The notes under the pieces are model-generated. The model searched no databases. It was not told the DNA's origin and saw nothing but the letters and a program-made list of their open reading frames with translations. A stretch of 64,000 nt of DNA from DASYPQ01 sp041488095. Lineage in GTDB: Bacteria; Planctomycetota; UBA1135; GCA-002686595. The translations under genes were made by a program, and so were the position numbers. Location of the stretch: assembly GCA_041488095.1 (NCBI GenBank), contig JBGPOP010000019.1, positions 20,331-84,330 of the forward strand, read 5' to 3'. This document shows, one piece after another, positions 16,830 through 26,000 of the stretch (position 1 is the stretch's first letter; each line of letters opens with the position of its first letter).

Positions 16830-17681
16830 GTGGACCTCGGTCTCGCGGACCAGACCGTCTTCGTCACCGGCGCCGGCGGCGGCATCGGGCGCGCGCTCGC
16901 CGAAGCGTTCGCGGCCGAGGGCGCATCGCTCGCGCTCCACGCAAACCGCAGCATTGCCGCCCTCGAAGCGTGGATCTCCGAGCAGCCCTGGCGCCACCGC
17001 GCCCTGGCTGTCCAGGCCGACGTCACGAGACCTGGCGAGATCTCTTCCGCGATGGAAGAGGCGCGGAAGCGCTTCGGCCGCGTCGACGTCTGCATCGCGA
17101 ACGCCGGAATGTGGACGCCGGAGTCGAGGCTCCTCCATCTCGCCGACGAGGCGCGCATCCGCAGGACGATCGAGACGAACCTCCTGGGCGCCTTGTGGAC
17201 CGCCCGCGCGTTCATGGACGCGCTCGCGAAGAGCGGGCCGCGCGCGGACGGCCACGGCGCCAGCCTTCTCTTCATCGGCTCGACCGCCGGACGCTTCGGC
17301 GAGAAGGGGCACGCCGAGTACGCGGTCAGCAAGGCCGGCCTCTACGGCCTCCTCAAGAGCCTCAAGAACGAGATCGTCGAGCTCGACCCCTACGCCCGCG
17401 TCAACCTGATCGAGCCCGGCTGGACGGTCACCCACATGGCGCGTCCGGCGCTCGAGGAGCCGGGCGTGATCTCCAAGGTCGTGCGCACGATGCCGCTGCG
17501 CCAGCTCGGGCGCGCGGTCGACGTCGCGCGCGCGGCGCTGTTCCTCGCCTCGCCCGCGGCCTCGCGCCACGTCAGCGGGGAGGTGATCTCCGTCGCCGGC
17601 GGCATGGAAGGCCGCGCGCTGTGGGGGGACGGCGACGTGGACGAGGGGGCGATCCGGAGCAGGCTCGCGGAGGACGACTAG
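16830..17681 (+). CDS. Short-chain dehydrogenase/reductase (classical SDR)
   Basis: 283 residues, GTG start. The Rossmann cofactor motif TGAGGGIG (13-20), the NAG motif (91-93) and the catalytic Ser151, Tyr164 and Lys168 (STAG ... YAVSK) are all present. The C-terminal FLASPAASRHVSGEVISVAGG is typical of FabG-like 3-oxoacyl or sugar/alcohol dehydrogenases. Absence of an acidic residue directly after the second beta strand (HANRS) favours NADPH. The substrate cannot be assigned. It is monocistronic by spacing. Confidence 0.92.
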   Translation: MDLGLADQTVFVTGAGGGIGRALAEAFAAEGASLALHANRSIAALEAWISEQPWRHRALAVQADVTRPGEISSAMEEARKRFGRVDVCIANAGMWTPESRLLHLADEARIRRTIETNLLGALWTARAFMDALAKSGPRADGHGASLLFIGSTAGRFGEKGHAEYAVSKAGLYGLLKSLKNEIVELDPYARVNLIEPGWTVTHMARPALEEPGVISKVVRTMPLRQLGRAVDVARAALFLASPAASRHVSGEVISVAGGMEGRALWGDGDVDEGAIRSRLAEDD

Positions 17682-17740
17682 GGCCGAGCCGCGGGTGCAG
17701 CCGGGGAGCGCGCCGGCCCCCTCGGGTCGGCGAGGCGTGG

Positions 17741-17746
17741 TATCCT
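17741..17746 (+). promoter_or_regulatory. Putative -10 box (TATCCT) of the radical SAM gene
   Basis: TATCCT within GTGGTATCCTTGG lies 37 nt before the ATG at 17784, so this transcript would have a leader of about 30 nt. The same TGGTATCCT word precedes the propeller gene at 52958-52965. Confidence 0.35.
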
Positions 17747-17783
17747 TGGATCCCTGCCGGGGTCGGAGCCCCGCAGCCCTTTC

Positions 17784-19232
17784 ATGGCCAAACTTCGCTT
17801 CAGAACCCCCCCCTCCGCAGGCCAGCGCCTGAACGAGCTCGTCGCCAAGAACGCGCTCCAACGCGGCGAGGGTGTCGCCCACCACCTCCCGATCGAGGTC
17901 TACCTGCAGGTCGCCTCGGCCTGCAACCTCGACTGCTACATGTGCTCCGAGCACCTGCGCCCGCCCGAATGGCGCCACGGGCGTGGCCTGGTCTCCCTCT
18001 CCACGGAGCTCTTCGACCGCATCGTCGACGAGGTGTTCCCCTTCTCGTCGCGCATCACGATCGGGCTGGGCGGCGAGCCGATGATCTCGCCGAACTTCCT
18101 CCACTACGTCGAGCGCGCCCACGCGGCGGGCCAGCAGATCTCGCTGACCACCAACGGTACCCGGATCAACCGCGACCTGGAGGCCGAGACTCTGGCCCGG
18201 TGCGTCTCGTTCATCCAGATGTCGATCGACGGCGCGACCAAGGAGACCTACGAGCGGATCCGCCTCGGCTCCCACTGGTCGAAGATCCGCGCGAACCTCT
18301 TGCTCCTGAACAAGTACCGGATGCAGTATCCGCCCAAGCAGCGGACGCACCTCTCCTTCTTCTTCGTGCTCATGAAGAGCAACGTGCACGAGCTGCCCGC
18401 CATGGTGAGGCTCGCCCACGAATTCCACGCCGATCGCCTCCACGCCCAGCACGTGATCCCCGTGACCGAGGAGGGGAAGGCGGAATCGCTCATCGAGGAG
18501 CCGGATCGCTACGACCGGTACCTGGCGGAGACGCTCCAGGAAGGGCGGCGCCTCGGGATCGACCTCGACCTGCCCAAGGCCTACCGGGAGAAGGCGGCGC
18601 GCAAGACTGCGGCGCGGGATGCGGCGGCTTCGGACCTGGGATTCCTCGAGGCCTCGCCGGACTCTTCCGCACGGAAGGCGGCCGACTCCGCGAGCGCTTC
18701 GAACGGAGCCCACCCCCCGCGCCCCCCGGCGAAGCGCATCCCCTGCCACATGCCGACGATGACCGTCTACATCTTCTACGACGGCCGCGTCTTTCCCTGC
18801 TGCCACCCCTTCGCGCACAAGAAGATGCCGATGGGCGACCTGCGCACGCAGTCCTTCGCCGAAATCTGGAACGGGGTCCGCTACCGGAACCTGCGGGCCG
18901 GGCTCTTCTCCGGCGATGCCCCCTCGATCTGCCGCAGCTGCTCGATCGCCAACGATCCGCCGCCGGAGTACGAGGATCCCGACGCGCTCGATGCTCAGGG
19001 GGAGGACATCGACACCTACTACGCCGGCCGGGAGCTGGCGCCCCTGCCTCCATCCCAGCGGCCCGAGCCGTTCCTCGAAACGCTGGTCCGGACCGGACTG
19101 GTCGACAAGTTCGCCGACATGGAAACCCACATCAGCCACCTGGAGCGCAACCTGCGCCTGATCGGGGTCCTGCCCCTGTACCGGGCGGCGTGCGCGGTCA
19201 AGGACAGGCTCGTCCGCCGGCGCGCGAGGTGA
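17784..19232 (+). CDS. Radical SAM protein with SPASM-type C-terminus
   Basis: 482 residues. The radical SAM cluster is CNLDCYMC (Cys47, 51, 54), with the SAM-binding GGEP-like LGGEPMIS and TTNGTRI following. The C-terminal third contains a SPASM/twitch-like cysteine set: IPCHMP, GRVFPCCHPF, MGDLRTQSFAEIWNG and SICRSCSIAN, expected to bind auxiliary Fe-S clusters. A poorly conserved Ala/Ser-rich insertion (about 270-315) splits the two parts. SPASM proteins modify peptides, proteins or sugars; no precursor peptide gene was seen nearby, so the target is unknown. Confidence 0.92.
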   Translation: MAKLRFRTPPSAGQRLNELVAKNALQRGEGVAHHLPIEVYLQVASACNLDCYMCSEHLRPPEWRHGRGLVSLSTELFDRIVDEVFPFSSRITIGLGGEPMISPNFLHYVERAHAAGQQISLTTNGTRINRDLEAETLARCVSFIQMSIDGATKETYERIRLGSHWSKIRANLLLLNKYRMQYPPKQRTHLSFFFVLMKSNVHELPAMVRLAHEFHADRLHAQHVIPVTEEGKAESLIEEPDRYDRYLAETLQEGRRLGIDLDLPKAYREKAARKTAARDAAASDLGFLEASPDSSARKAADSASASNGAHPPRPPAKRIPCHMPTMTVYIFYDGRVFPCCHPFAHKKMPMGDLRTQSFAEIWNGVRYRNLRAGLFSGDAPSICRSCSIANDPPPEYEDPDALDAQGEDIDTYYAGRELAPLPPSQRPEPFLETLVRTGLVDKFADMETHISHLERNLRLIGVLPLYRAACAVKDRLVRRRAR

Positions 19233-19272
19233 AACCGGCGCGGCCGGGGGGGTCGGGATCCCCTCCGGAAAT

Positions 19273-19294
19273 ACTTTCAATAAAAATTGAAAGT
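19273..19294. promoter_or_regulatory. Palindromic operator of the GbsR/MarR-type regulator
   Basis: A perfect inverted repeat, ACTTTCAAT (19273-19281), AAAA, ATTGAAAGT (19286-19294), stands out as an AT-rich island in very GC-rich DNA. It lies 30 nt upstream of the regulator gene and contains the predicted -35 hexamer (TTGAAA, 19287-19292). Dimeric winged-helix regulators of the MarR/GbsR group bind such dyads, so autorepression by the adjacent gene product is the simplest reading. Confidence 0.75.
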
Positions 19295-19315
19295 TCTGGC
19301 CGGCTCGAGTACGAT
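19287..19315 (+). promoter_or_regulatory. Promoter TTGAAA-17-TACGAT of the regulator operon
   Basis: The -35 TTGAAA (19287-19292) and -10 TACGAT (19310-19315) are spaced by 17 nt. The -10 ends 9 nt before the ATG at 19325, predicting a transcript starting at about 19322 with almost no leader. The -35 lies inside the palindromic operator, so binding there would block RNA polymerase. Confidence 0.7.
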
Positions 19316-19324
19316 GAAGCTCGC

Positions 19325-19867
19325 ATGAGCGACACCGAGTCCGTCCGCGCGGCCTTCGTCGAGCTGTGGGGAGGCATGGGCCCGTTCTGGGGCGTGCCCC
19401 CGGCCACGGCGCGCGTCTACGGCTGGCTGATCTCGAAGAAGGACCCGGCCACCGCCGACGAGATCGTCGAGGGCCTGGAGATGAGCCGCGGTGCGGTCAG
19501 CATGGCCTGCCGCGAACTGCGCGATTGGGGCCTCGTGCACCTCGAGCGCTCCTCCGGCACGCGCCAGCTCGCCTACCGCCCCGAGACCGATCTCGAGCGG
19601 GCGATCAAGAACATCATCCAGGCGCGCAAGCGCCGCGAGTGGAACCCGATCCTCGAGCACCTGCGCGAGTGGATCCCGAGGCTCGAGTCCGAGCGCTCGG
19701 CCGAGGCTGCGGTCTTCCGGGAGCGCTTGAAGGCGATCGAATCGCTGGTCTCGATGGCCGACTCGATGGCTGAGTCGTTCCTGAAGGGCGGGCTCGTGAA
19801 CAAGCTCGGCCTCAAGGTCCTCGTCGCCGCCGCAGGCAGGAAGCGCGGAGGAGGGAGGAGGGCGTGA
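19325..19867 (+). CDS. GbsR/MarR-family transcriptional regulator
   Basis: 180 residues. The N-terminal winged helix-turn-helix (about 20-85) shows the GbsR pattern: PPATARVYGWLISKKDPATADEI, the recognition segment MSRGAVSMACRELRDWGLV, and a wing HLERSSGTRQLAYRPE. Long C-terminal helices (about 90-160) provide dimerisation. It is the first gene of a five-gene operon; its stop overlaps the epimerase start (GTGA, 19864-19867). The palindrome upstream is its probable operator. The inducing signal is unknown; classical GbsR senses choline, but no betaine genes are here. Confidence 0.88.
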   Translation: MSDTESVRAAFVELWGGMGPFWGVPPATARVYGWLISKKDPATADEIVEGLEMSRGAVSMACRELRDWGLVHLERSSGTRQLAYRPETDLERAIKNIIQARKRREWNPILEHLREWIPRLESERSAEAAVFRERLKAIESLVSMADSMAESFLKGGLVNKLGLKVLVAAAGRKRGGGRRA

Positions 19868-20751
19868 AGGTCCTCTTGACCGGCGCGACGGGCTTCGTCG
19901 GCACACACCTGAAGCGTCGGCTCGAAGCCGCCGGGAACTCCGTGCGCACCGTCAGCCGCCGACCTGGAGCGGACTTCGACTGGTCGGACTCGAGCCTCGC
20001 ACGCGGCGTGCGCGAGACGGACGCGATCGTTCACCTGGCCGGGGAGAACATCTTCGACCGGCGCTGGAATCCCGAGCGCAAGAAGCTCCTGTGGTCCTCC
20101 CGCGTCGACACGACCAAGCAGCTCGCGGCGCTCGCCGCGCAGCGCCGGCCGGCCTGCTTCCTCTCCGCCTCGGCGATCGGCTGGTACGGGACGAGCGACA
20201 CGGCGGCCTTCGACGAACGCTCGCCGCGCGGGTCGGACTTCATGTCGGATCTGTGCGCGCACTGGGAGGACGCGGCCGAGGTCGCCACGGAGGCCGGCGT
20301 GCGCACCTGCCGCGTCCGGATCGGCGTGGTGCTCGGGCGCGGCGGCGGAGCGCTCTCCAAGATGCTGCCCTTCTTCCGCCTGGGGATCGGCGGACCGCTC
20401 GGAGACGGGCGACAGTGGGTGTCGTGGGTCCATCTCGACGACCTGTGCGCGCTGTTCCTGTTCCTGCTCGGGAGCGAGCGCGCCTCCGGCGTCTTCAACG
20501 GCACGGCGCCGAATCCGGTGACGATGAAAGCCCTCTCGCGGGCGCTGGGCAAGGTGCTGCACCGCCCGAGCGCGCTGCCGGTTCCCGCGGCGATGCTGCG
20601 CCTCACGGTCGGCCAGGTCGCCGAGGTCCTCGTCACCGGTCAGCGCGTGCTGCCCCGCCGCGCCGAGGAGGCCGGCTTCCGCTTCGCACACCCGGAGATC
20701 GAGGGCGCGCTGCGCGATCTCCTCTCCCGCCCGGAAAGGATCCCCTCATGA
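19864..20751 (+). CDS. TIGR01777-family NAD(P)-binding epimerase-like oxidoreductase
   Basis: 295 residues, GTG start coupled to the regulator gene. Extended-SDR Rossmann motif GATGFVGTHL (7-16). The family hallmarks IVHLAGENIFDRRWNPERKK, SASAIGWYGTSD (Tyr of the active site) and GRQWVSWVHLDDL are all present, together with the C-terminal DUF1731-like VPAAMLRLTVGQVAEVLVTGQRVLPRR. Family members (YfcH, SDR39U1) have no firmly established substrate. In other bacteria they are often associated with SRPBCC domains, which also occur in this operon. Confidence 0.95.
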   Translation: MKVLLTGATGFVGTHLKRRLEAAGNSVRTVSRRPGADFDWSDSSLARGVRETDAIVHLAGENIFDRRWNPERKKLLWSSRVDTTKQLAALAAQRRPACFLSASAIGWYGTSDTAAFDERSPRGSDFMSDLCAHWEDAAEVATEAGVRTCRVRIGVVLGRGGGALSKMLPFFRLGIGGPLGDGRQWVSWVHLDDLCALFLFLLGSERASGVFNGTAPNPVTMKALSRALGKVLHRPSALPVPAAMLRLTVGQVAEVLVTGQRVLPRRAEEAGFRFAHPEIEGALRDLLSRPERIPS

Positions 20752-21164
20752 ACGTCCTCGACGCCTTCTGGCTCTCCGCCTCGGTCGCGGTCGGCATCGC
20801 GATCCTCATCGTCCTGCTCCTGCGCCGTCCGCTCGACGTCCTGCTGGTCGAGCTGTGCGGCACCGCGGGCCGCGCGCGGTTCTGGTCCGTGTTCAGCTCG
20901 GTGTCGATCGTGCTGACCGCGCTCCTCGGGATGCTGGTGTGCTTCCCCCTGTCGGAGGGCCGGGAATGGGCGGAGCACCCGCAGCTCCCGCTGGTGCTCG
21001 CGGCATTCCGCTCGAGCCTGTTCTTCCTGCTGCTCGCCCTGGGAGCGCTGGGCTTCATCCTCCTGCTCGGGATCGGCAGCTACGAGCGCCGCCGGCGCTA
21101 CGATGCCCAGCGCGGTCTCGAGCCGGCCTGGGGTGGCGCCGCGCCGCCGCCGGTCCGATCCTGA
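20748..21164 (+). CDS. Small membrane protein (paralogue 1)
   Basis: 138 residues; the ATG overlaps the epimerase stop (ATGA, 20748-20751). Three or four membrane helices: about 8-25, 45-64 and 85-110. It shares with the next gene product the layout LVELC.....RFW.V...V.IVLT.L.G.L and a similar C-terminal helix, so the two are tandem paralogues. No characterised family was recognised; the operon suggests a membrane or envelope role. Confidence 0.75.
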   Translation: MNVLDAFWLSASVAVGIAILIVLLLRRPLDVLLVELCGTAGRARFWSVFSSVSIVLTALLGMLVCFPLSEGREWAEHPQLPLVLAAFRSSLFFLLLALGALGFILLLGIGSYERRRRYDAQRGLEPAWGGAAPPPVRS

Positions 21165-21181
21165 TCGAAAGGAAGTGCCTC

Positions 21182-21550
21182 GTGGATGCCTTGAAGGCCG
21201 TGATCCTGAGCGCGGGCCTCATGACGGGCCTCGCCGCGCTGACCGTCATCCTGCTCCGGAGCTCTTTCCTGCGGCTGCTCGTCGAGCTGTGCCGCAGCGA
21301 GAGCCACGGGAGGTTCTGGCTCGTCTACGCGTGCGTCGCGATCGTGCTCACGTCGCTCTTCGGCGCGCTGATGTCCGTGCCGGGCGCGGACGCAACCCTG
21401 TGGAAGGGCGCCGGCTCCATCGGCATCGTCGTCACGGCCTTCCGGACCGGTCTGTTCGGCTTGCTGCTCTCGCTCGCGGCCGTGGCCCTGGTGCTGCTCG
21501 TCTCGATCGGGCAGCGCAGGGTCGATCCCGGCACGGCCGGCCAGCCCTGA
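21182..21550 (+). CDS. Small membrane protein (paralogue 2)
   Basis: 122 residues from a GTG preceded by GGAAG at a 6-nt spacing. Its sequence VILLRSSFLRLLVELCRSESHGRFWLVY..VAIVLTSLFGALM aligns with the preceding gene product, and both have a C-terminal FR(S/T)(S/G)LF.LLL helix. Function unknown. It lies 17 nt after paralogue 1 and 13 nt before the membrane-SRPBCC gene. Confidence 0.72.
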   Translation: MDALKAVILSAGLMTGLAALTVILLRSSFLRLLVELCRSESHGRFWLVYACVAIVLTSLFGALMSVPGADATLWKGAGSIGIVVTAFRTGLFGLLLSLAAVALVLLVSIGQRRVDPGTAGQP

Positions 21551-21563
21551 GGAGCGCGGGAGG

Positions 21564-22958
21564 ATGAAGCCCCGGCTCTCGGACCTGTGGAGCTTCGAAG
21601 GCACGATCGACCGCGGCGGGTACGCGTTCTGGGGCGTGGCGCTCGCGCTGGTCAAGTACAACCTGGACCGTGTCCTCGTCGGCCTGACGACGGGCAAGTT
21701 CCTGAGCCCGCTCTCCTACTGGGTCCCCGGCGATCTGTTCGGCGTCTTCCCCCTGACCCAGGAGCACGCGCGGGCCGCGTTCCCGATGCTCGTCCTCGCG
21801 CTGCCGTTCCTGTGGAGCGGCATCGCGTTGACGTTGCGGCGCCTGCGGGCCGTGCGCATGCCGGGGGGCAGCGTGCTCCTCTTCTTCGTGCCGGTCGTCA
21901 ACCTGCTGTTCTTCGCGGTGCTGTGCGTGCTGCCGTCGAAGGTGGGAGAAGGAGCGGAAGCGCGTCCGCGCCGGGCGAAGTTCCTCGACCGCGTGATCCC
22001 CAAGGGCACGTTCGGGAGCGCCGCGATGTCCTTCCTGATCGTCCTCCCGATCACCACGGGGCTCGCGTTCCTCTCGGCGTCGCAGCTGCGCAACTACGGC
22101 TGGGGCCTCTTCGTCGGCCTGCCGTTCTTCCTGGGGCTCGCCTCGGTGCTGATCCACGGCTACCACCATCCGCGCTCGATCGGGAGCTGCCTCGGGGTGG
22201 CGATCACGGCGTCGGTTCTGCTCGGCGGCCTGCTCATCGCGCTGGCGTTCGAGGGTCTGATCTGCATCCTGATGGCGGCGCCGCTGGCGGGAGCGCTGGC
22301 GCTGTTCGGCGGTTTCGTCGGCTACCTGATCCAGAGGCGACCTGAAGGCGGCCGAGACGCCGGAGCCGTGGTCTCGTCGCTCGCGCTCTTCCTGCCGGGT
22401 CTCTTCGGAGTCGAGCGCTGGACCGGCGCGGAACCGCCGCTCCTCGAAGTGCGCACCGCGATCGAGGTCGACGCTCCGCCCGAACGGGTGTGGGAGCACG
22501 TGGTTGCGTTCTCCGAGCTTCCGCCGCCGGAGGAGATGCTCTTCCGCCTCGGCATCGCCTACCCGCTGCGCGCCGAGATCGAGGGCGCTGGCGCGGGCGC
22601 GGTGCGGCACTGCGTGTTCTCGACCGGGCCGTTCGTCGAGCCGATCGACGTGTGGAACGAGCCGCGGCAGCTCGAGTTCTCGGTCTCCGCGCAGCCGCCG
22701 TCGATGCGCGAGCTGACGCCCTACCCCGCGATCTCGCCGCCGCACCTCGAGCAGTTCCTCCAGTCGCATCGCGGGCGCTTCCTGCTCGAGGCGCTGCCCG
22801 GGGGCCGGACCCGCCTCGAGGGGACGACGTGGTACACGAACCGGATGTGGCCGTCGCGGTATTGGAGCGTCTGGTCGGACTGGATCATCCACGAGATCCA
22901 CGGGCGCGTGCTCGAGCACATCAGGCGGCGGGCGGAAGCTGATGGAAGGCCGCGTTGA
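21564..22958 (+). CDS. Polytopic membrane protein fused to an SRPBCC domain
   Basis: 464 residues. The N-terminal half (about 1-280) is polytopic, with a DUF805-like opening (LWSFEGTIDRGGYAFWGVAL) and further helices. The C-terminal half (about 295-455) is a soluble SRPBCC/polyketide-cyclase-like domain starting VRTAIEVDAPPERVWEHVV and ending in a helix WSDWIIHEIHGRVLEHI, with ETRLEGTTWYTNRMWPSRYW-type strands between. SRPBCC folds bind hydrophobic ligands, so a membrane-tethered lipid or hydrophobe binder is plausible. Last gene of the regulator operon. Confidence 0.82.
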   Translation: MKPRLSDLWSFEGTIDRGGYAFWGVALALVKYNLDRVLVGLTTGKFLSPLSYWVPGDLFGVFPLTQEHARAAFPMLVLALPFLWSGIALTLRRLRAVRMPGGSVLLFFVPVVNLLFFAVLCVLPSKVGEGAEARPRRAKFLDRVIPKGTFGSAAMSFLIVLPITTGLAFLSASQLRNYGWGLFVGLPFFLGLASVLIHGYHHPRSIGSCLGVAITASVLLGGLLIALAFEGLICILMAAPLAGALALFGGFVGYLIQRRPEGGRDAGAVVSSLALFLPGLFGVERWTGAEPPLLEVRTAIEVDAPPERVWEHVVAFSELPPPEEMLFRLGIAYPLRAEIEGAGAGAVRHCVFSTGPFVEPIDVWNEPRQLEFSVSAQPPSMRELTPYPAISPPHLEQFLQSHRGRFLLEALPGGRTRLEGTTWYTNRMWPSRYWSVWSDWIIHEIHGRVLEHIRRRAEADGRPR

Positions 22959-23006
22959 GGGTCGCGGGGGACGGGACGGAAGGGCAGGCGGAGCGACTCG
23001 CCGCAT

Positions 23007-23032
23007 GGAATCCGCAGGAATCCGGTAACGTC
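23007..23032 (+). promoter_or_regulatory. Possible ECF-type promoter GGAAT-17-CGTC
   Basis: GGAAT (23007-23011) and CGTC (23029-23032) are separated by 17 nt, matching the general form of ECF sigma promoters (GGAA(C/T) ... CGT(C/T)). It lies 30 nt upstream of a gene encoding an ECF-type sigma factor, which commonly activates its own promoter. A TAACGT word overlaps the -10, so a housekeeping promoter is an alternative. Confidence 0.35.
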
Positions 23033-23061
23033 GGCTCCCGGCTCCCTGAAGAAGGAGAGCG

Positions 23062-26000
23062 ATGGGCGAGCGCCGGCTGGAAGAGCTGTTCGAACGGTTC
23101 CGCCGCGAGGCGGACCTGGAGGCGCTGGCCGAGGTCTTCGATCGCACGGCCGAGCGGCTGCTCAAGGTCGCACGTCACCTCGTGCGCGACGAGGCCCAGG
23201 CCGAGGACCTCGTGCAGGCGACGTTCCTGGCCGCGATCGAGCACGCGGAGCGCTTCGACGCGTCGCGCGAGCTCGTGCCCTGGCTCGTGGGCATCCTGAC
23301 GAAGAAGGCGCAGCTCCTGCGGTCGCTCGCGGAGCGCGCGCCGGATCCCGGAAGGCTCGCGGAGCGTTCGACCGAGGATCCCGCGCACGACACGGAGTTG
23401 CGGGAGTTCATGGCGACGCTCGAGCGCGCGCTCGAGCGCGTGCCGGACGCGTATCGTCAGGTGTTGCGCATCCACCTGGCCGAGGGAAAGGGGGCCGAGG
23501 AGATCGCGCGGGAGCTCGACCGTCCCGCGGGGACCGTGAGGGTGCAGCTCCACCGCGGGCTGAAGCATCTGCGGCGGAAGCTCCCGGCGGGATTCGCGCT
23601 CGGAGGGCTGGTCGTCTTGTCCGCGCCGCGCGGGCTCGCGGCGATGCGGAGGCTGGTTCTCGGTCGCGCGGGCGCGCTCGCGAAGGCGGGCGCGGCCGGC
23701 GCCGCGGGCGTGTCGACAGCGCAGATCCTGGGAGGTGTGCTCGTGGGCAAGAAGATCGCAGTGGCTGCAGGAATCGTGATCGTCGCGTCGGGCGCGTTGT
23801 GGGTTGCGACTCGGGACAAGGCTCCCGCGAAGAGCGCGTCTGCGGTCCGGGCCTCTGGGCCGGCACAGCTCGAAGTCGCAGAGGTCGCGAGCGCCGGAGA
23901 CCCGAAGCTCGCTGGGGATCCGAGCACCGTGCAGCGCGAGCCCGCCTCCCCAGCTGCCTCCGCCGTCACCGACGATCCCTACGGCTCGCTCGACATGGAA
24001 TGGGTGTGGGCCGACGGCACGCCCGCCTCCGGGATCGGGGTCGGAGCGGAACCGATGGGAGAAGATCATCCCTCGGATCACCTCGTCTACGACATCACGG
24101 ACGAGCACGGCCATCTCACGTTCGAACACCTGCACGAAAGCAAGGTCGAGATTCAATCCGACCGTGGCTGCTCATCCGAGAATCTTGAGAGCTCAGTGGT
24201 ACGCGGCCGGCGGACCTCGGTGCGGTTCACGGTCCCCGCTGGCGAGGACGTCAGCGGGAAAGTCGTCGACTTGGAGGAGCGTCCGGTCCCGGGCGCGCTC
24301 GTTTGGATCACCCGCTACGCTCGAGAAGCCGGGGTCATCGTGGCGCAGAGCGCGGCGGACGGGTCGTATCTCGTGCGCGCGGCCCATTCTTCGTGCTGCC
24401 TGTTCGCGACTGCCGACCGATCCGGAAGTTCCCTCGTCGAGGATCTCCGAGACCGGGATCCGCACACCGCTGGAACGATCGTCCTCGATCTGAAGCTGCG
24501 CGGAGAGTGCGGAGCGATCGAGGGAGTCGTCCGCGATCCCGAAGGGAAACCGATCGAAGGTGCATGGGTGACGATCCGATGCGAGCGGTCCGCCACCCTT
24601 CGCGAAACCATCGAATGGCCTCAGGTTTGGATGCCGAGTGCTTCGGACGGTGCCTTCCGGTTCGCAGGGCTCCACAAGGGCCGCGCCGAGGTCGAGGTCG
24701 ACGCGCACGGATACGCGGTCTGGATCGGGAAGGCTCTCCTCGAGGAGGGACGGACGACGCGGGTCGACGTGGGTGTCGAGAGGGGATTCACCGTCGAAGG
24801 AACAGTGCGCACGGCGGAGGGTTTGCCCATCGCCGGTGCGACGGTGCACCACGGTCCGACTACGGCTGAGACGGTCTACGTTTGGCGCCCGCAGCTCTCG
24901 ACGAAGACGAGCGATGATGGTCGATACCACCTCGGCTTCGTCCCCTCGGGCGTGGTCAAGCTGGTGGCGGAATCGCGGAACCCCAAGGCGGTACTGAGAG
25001 CAGCCGCTGAGGTCACGGGACGATCGGGGGACGCCTTGACTTGGGATGCCGTCCTCCGCGAGTACGGGAAGATCGTCGGCCGCGTTGTTGACGAATCCGG
25101 CCGCCCACTCGAGGGGTGGACTGTGGAAACCGGGACGCGTGCCCATCTCGAGTTCTATCCACGCAGCACGAAGTCGGACGCGCAGGGCCGATTCGAGATC
25201 CTCGACTGCGCGGACGTCCCGTTCCTGGTCGCGGCCTACCCGCCCGGCAAGGCCGGTCAATACCACGCTCTGGCTGGTGCTCTGGAGGATGGCGTCTCAC
25301 CGGGAAAGGGAGAGATCCTCCTCACTGTCACGTCCGCGAGCAAGCCGAGCGCCTATCTCAGCGGGAGGATCGTCGACGACCAGGGCAAACTCGTCGAGGG
25401 CGCTCAGGTTGTCGCTCACAACGAGGGGACGAACCAGGGGGCAGGCGCGACCACCGCCAAAGAGGACGGAGGCTTCCGGATCGGGCCGTTGCCCTCGGGA
25501 AGGTACACGCTCCATGTGGATCCCAAGGACCTCCCGCCTCTGATTCTCGATGGGATCGAGATCGCGCCCGACGAGCAACGCGACCTCGGAACGATCACCC
25601 TCAAGGCTCGAGGTCGGTTCGAGCTCGTCCTCCGACTAGAGGACGGATCGATTGTGGACAGACCCTCCATCATGCTGATGCAGGGTCGCTACGCTCACTT
25701 TCTCGAGACGGACGACGGCTTCACGTTCAAGAGCGAGGAGCTGTACCCAGGCACCTACACGCTCTTCCCGATCGGCCAGAACATCGCAACCGAGCAGCGC
25801 ACGATCGACATCGCGAGCGGCGATGCAACCCGCGTCGAGCTCCGGCTGCGCGCGGGAGTTCCTCAATCGTTCGAGTTCCTTCCACCTCGAGGAGAGAAGG
25901 CTCCGGACGAAATGCGCGTCGTCATCCGCGATTCGGATGGCAAGGTCCTGCTCGACCGCGCCTCATCCACCAACATGTCGAACGATGGGACCAGTACGCC

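Noticed and set aside
16647..19280. 877-residue open frame antisense to the SDR and radical SAM genes
   Set aside because: Shadow frame of high third-position GC on the other strand; composition is Arg/Leu/Gly-rich and no domain is recognisable.
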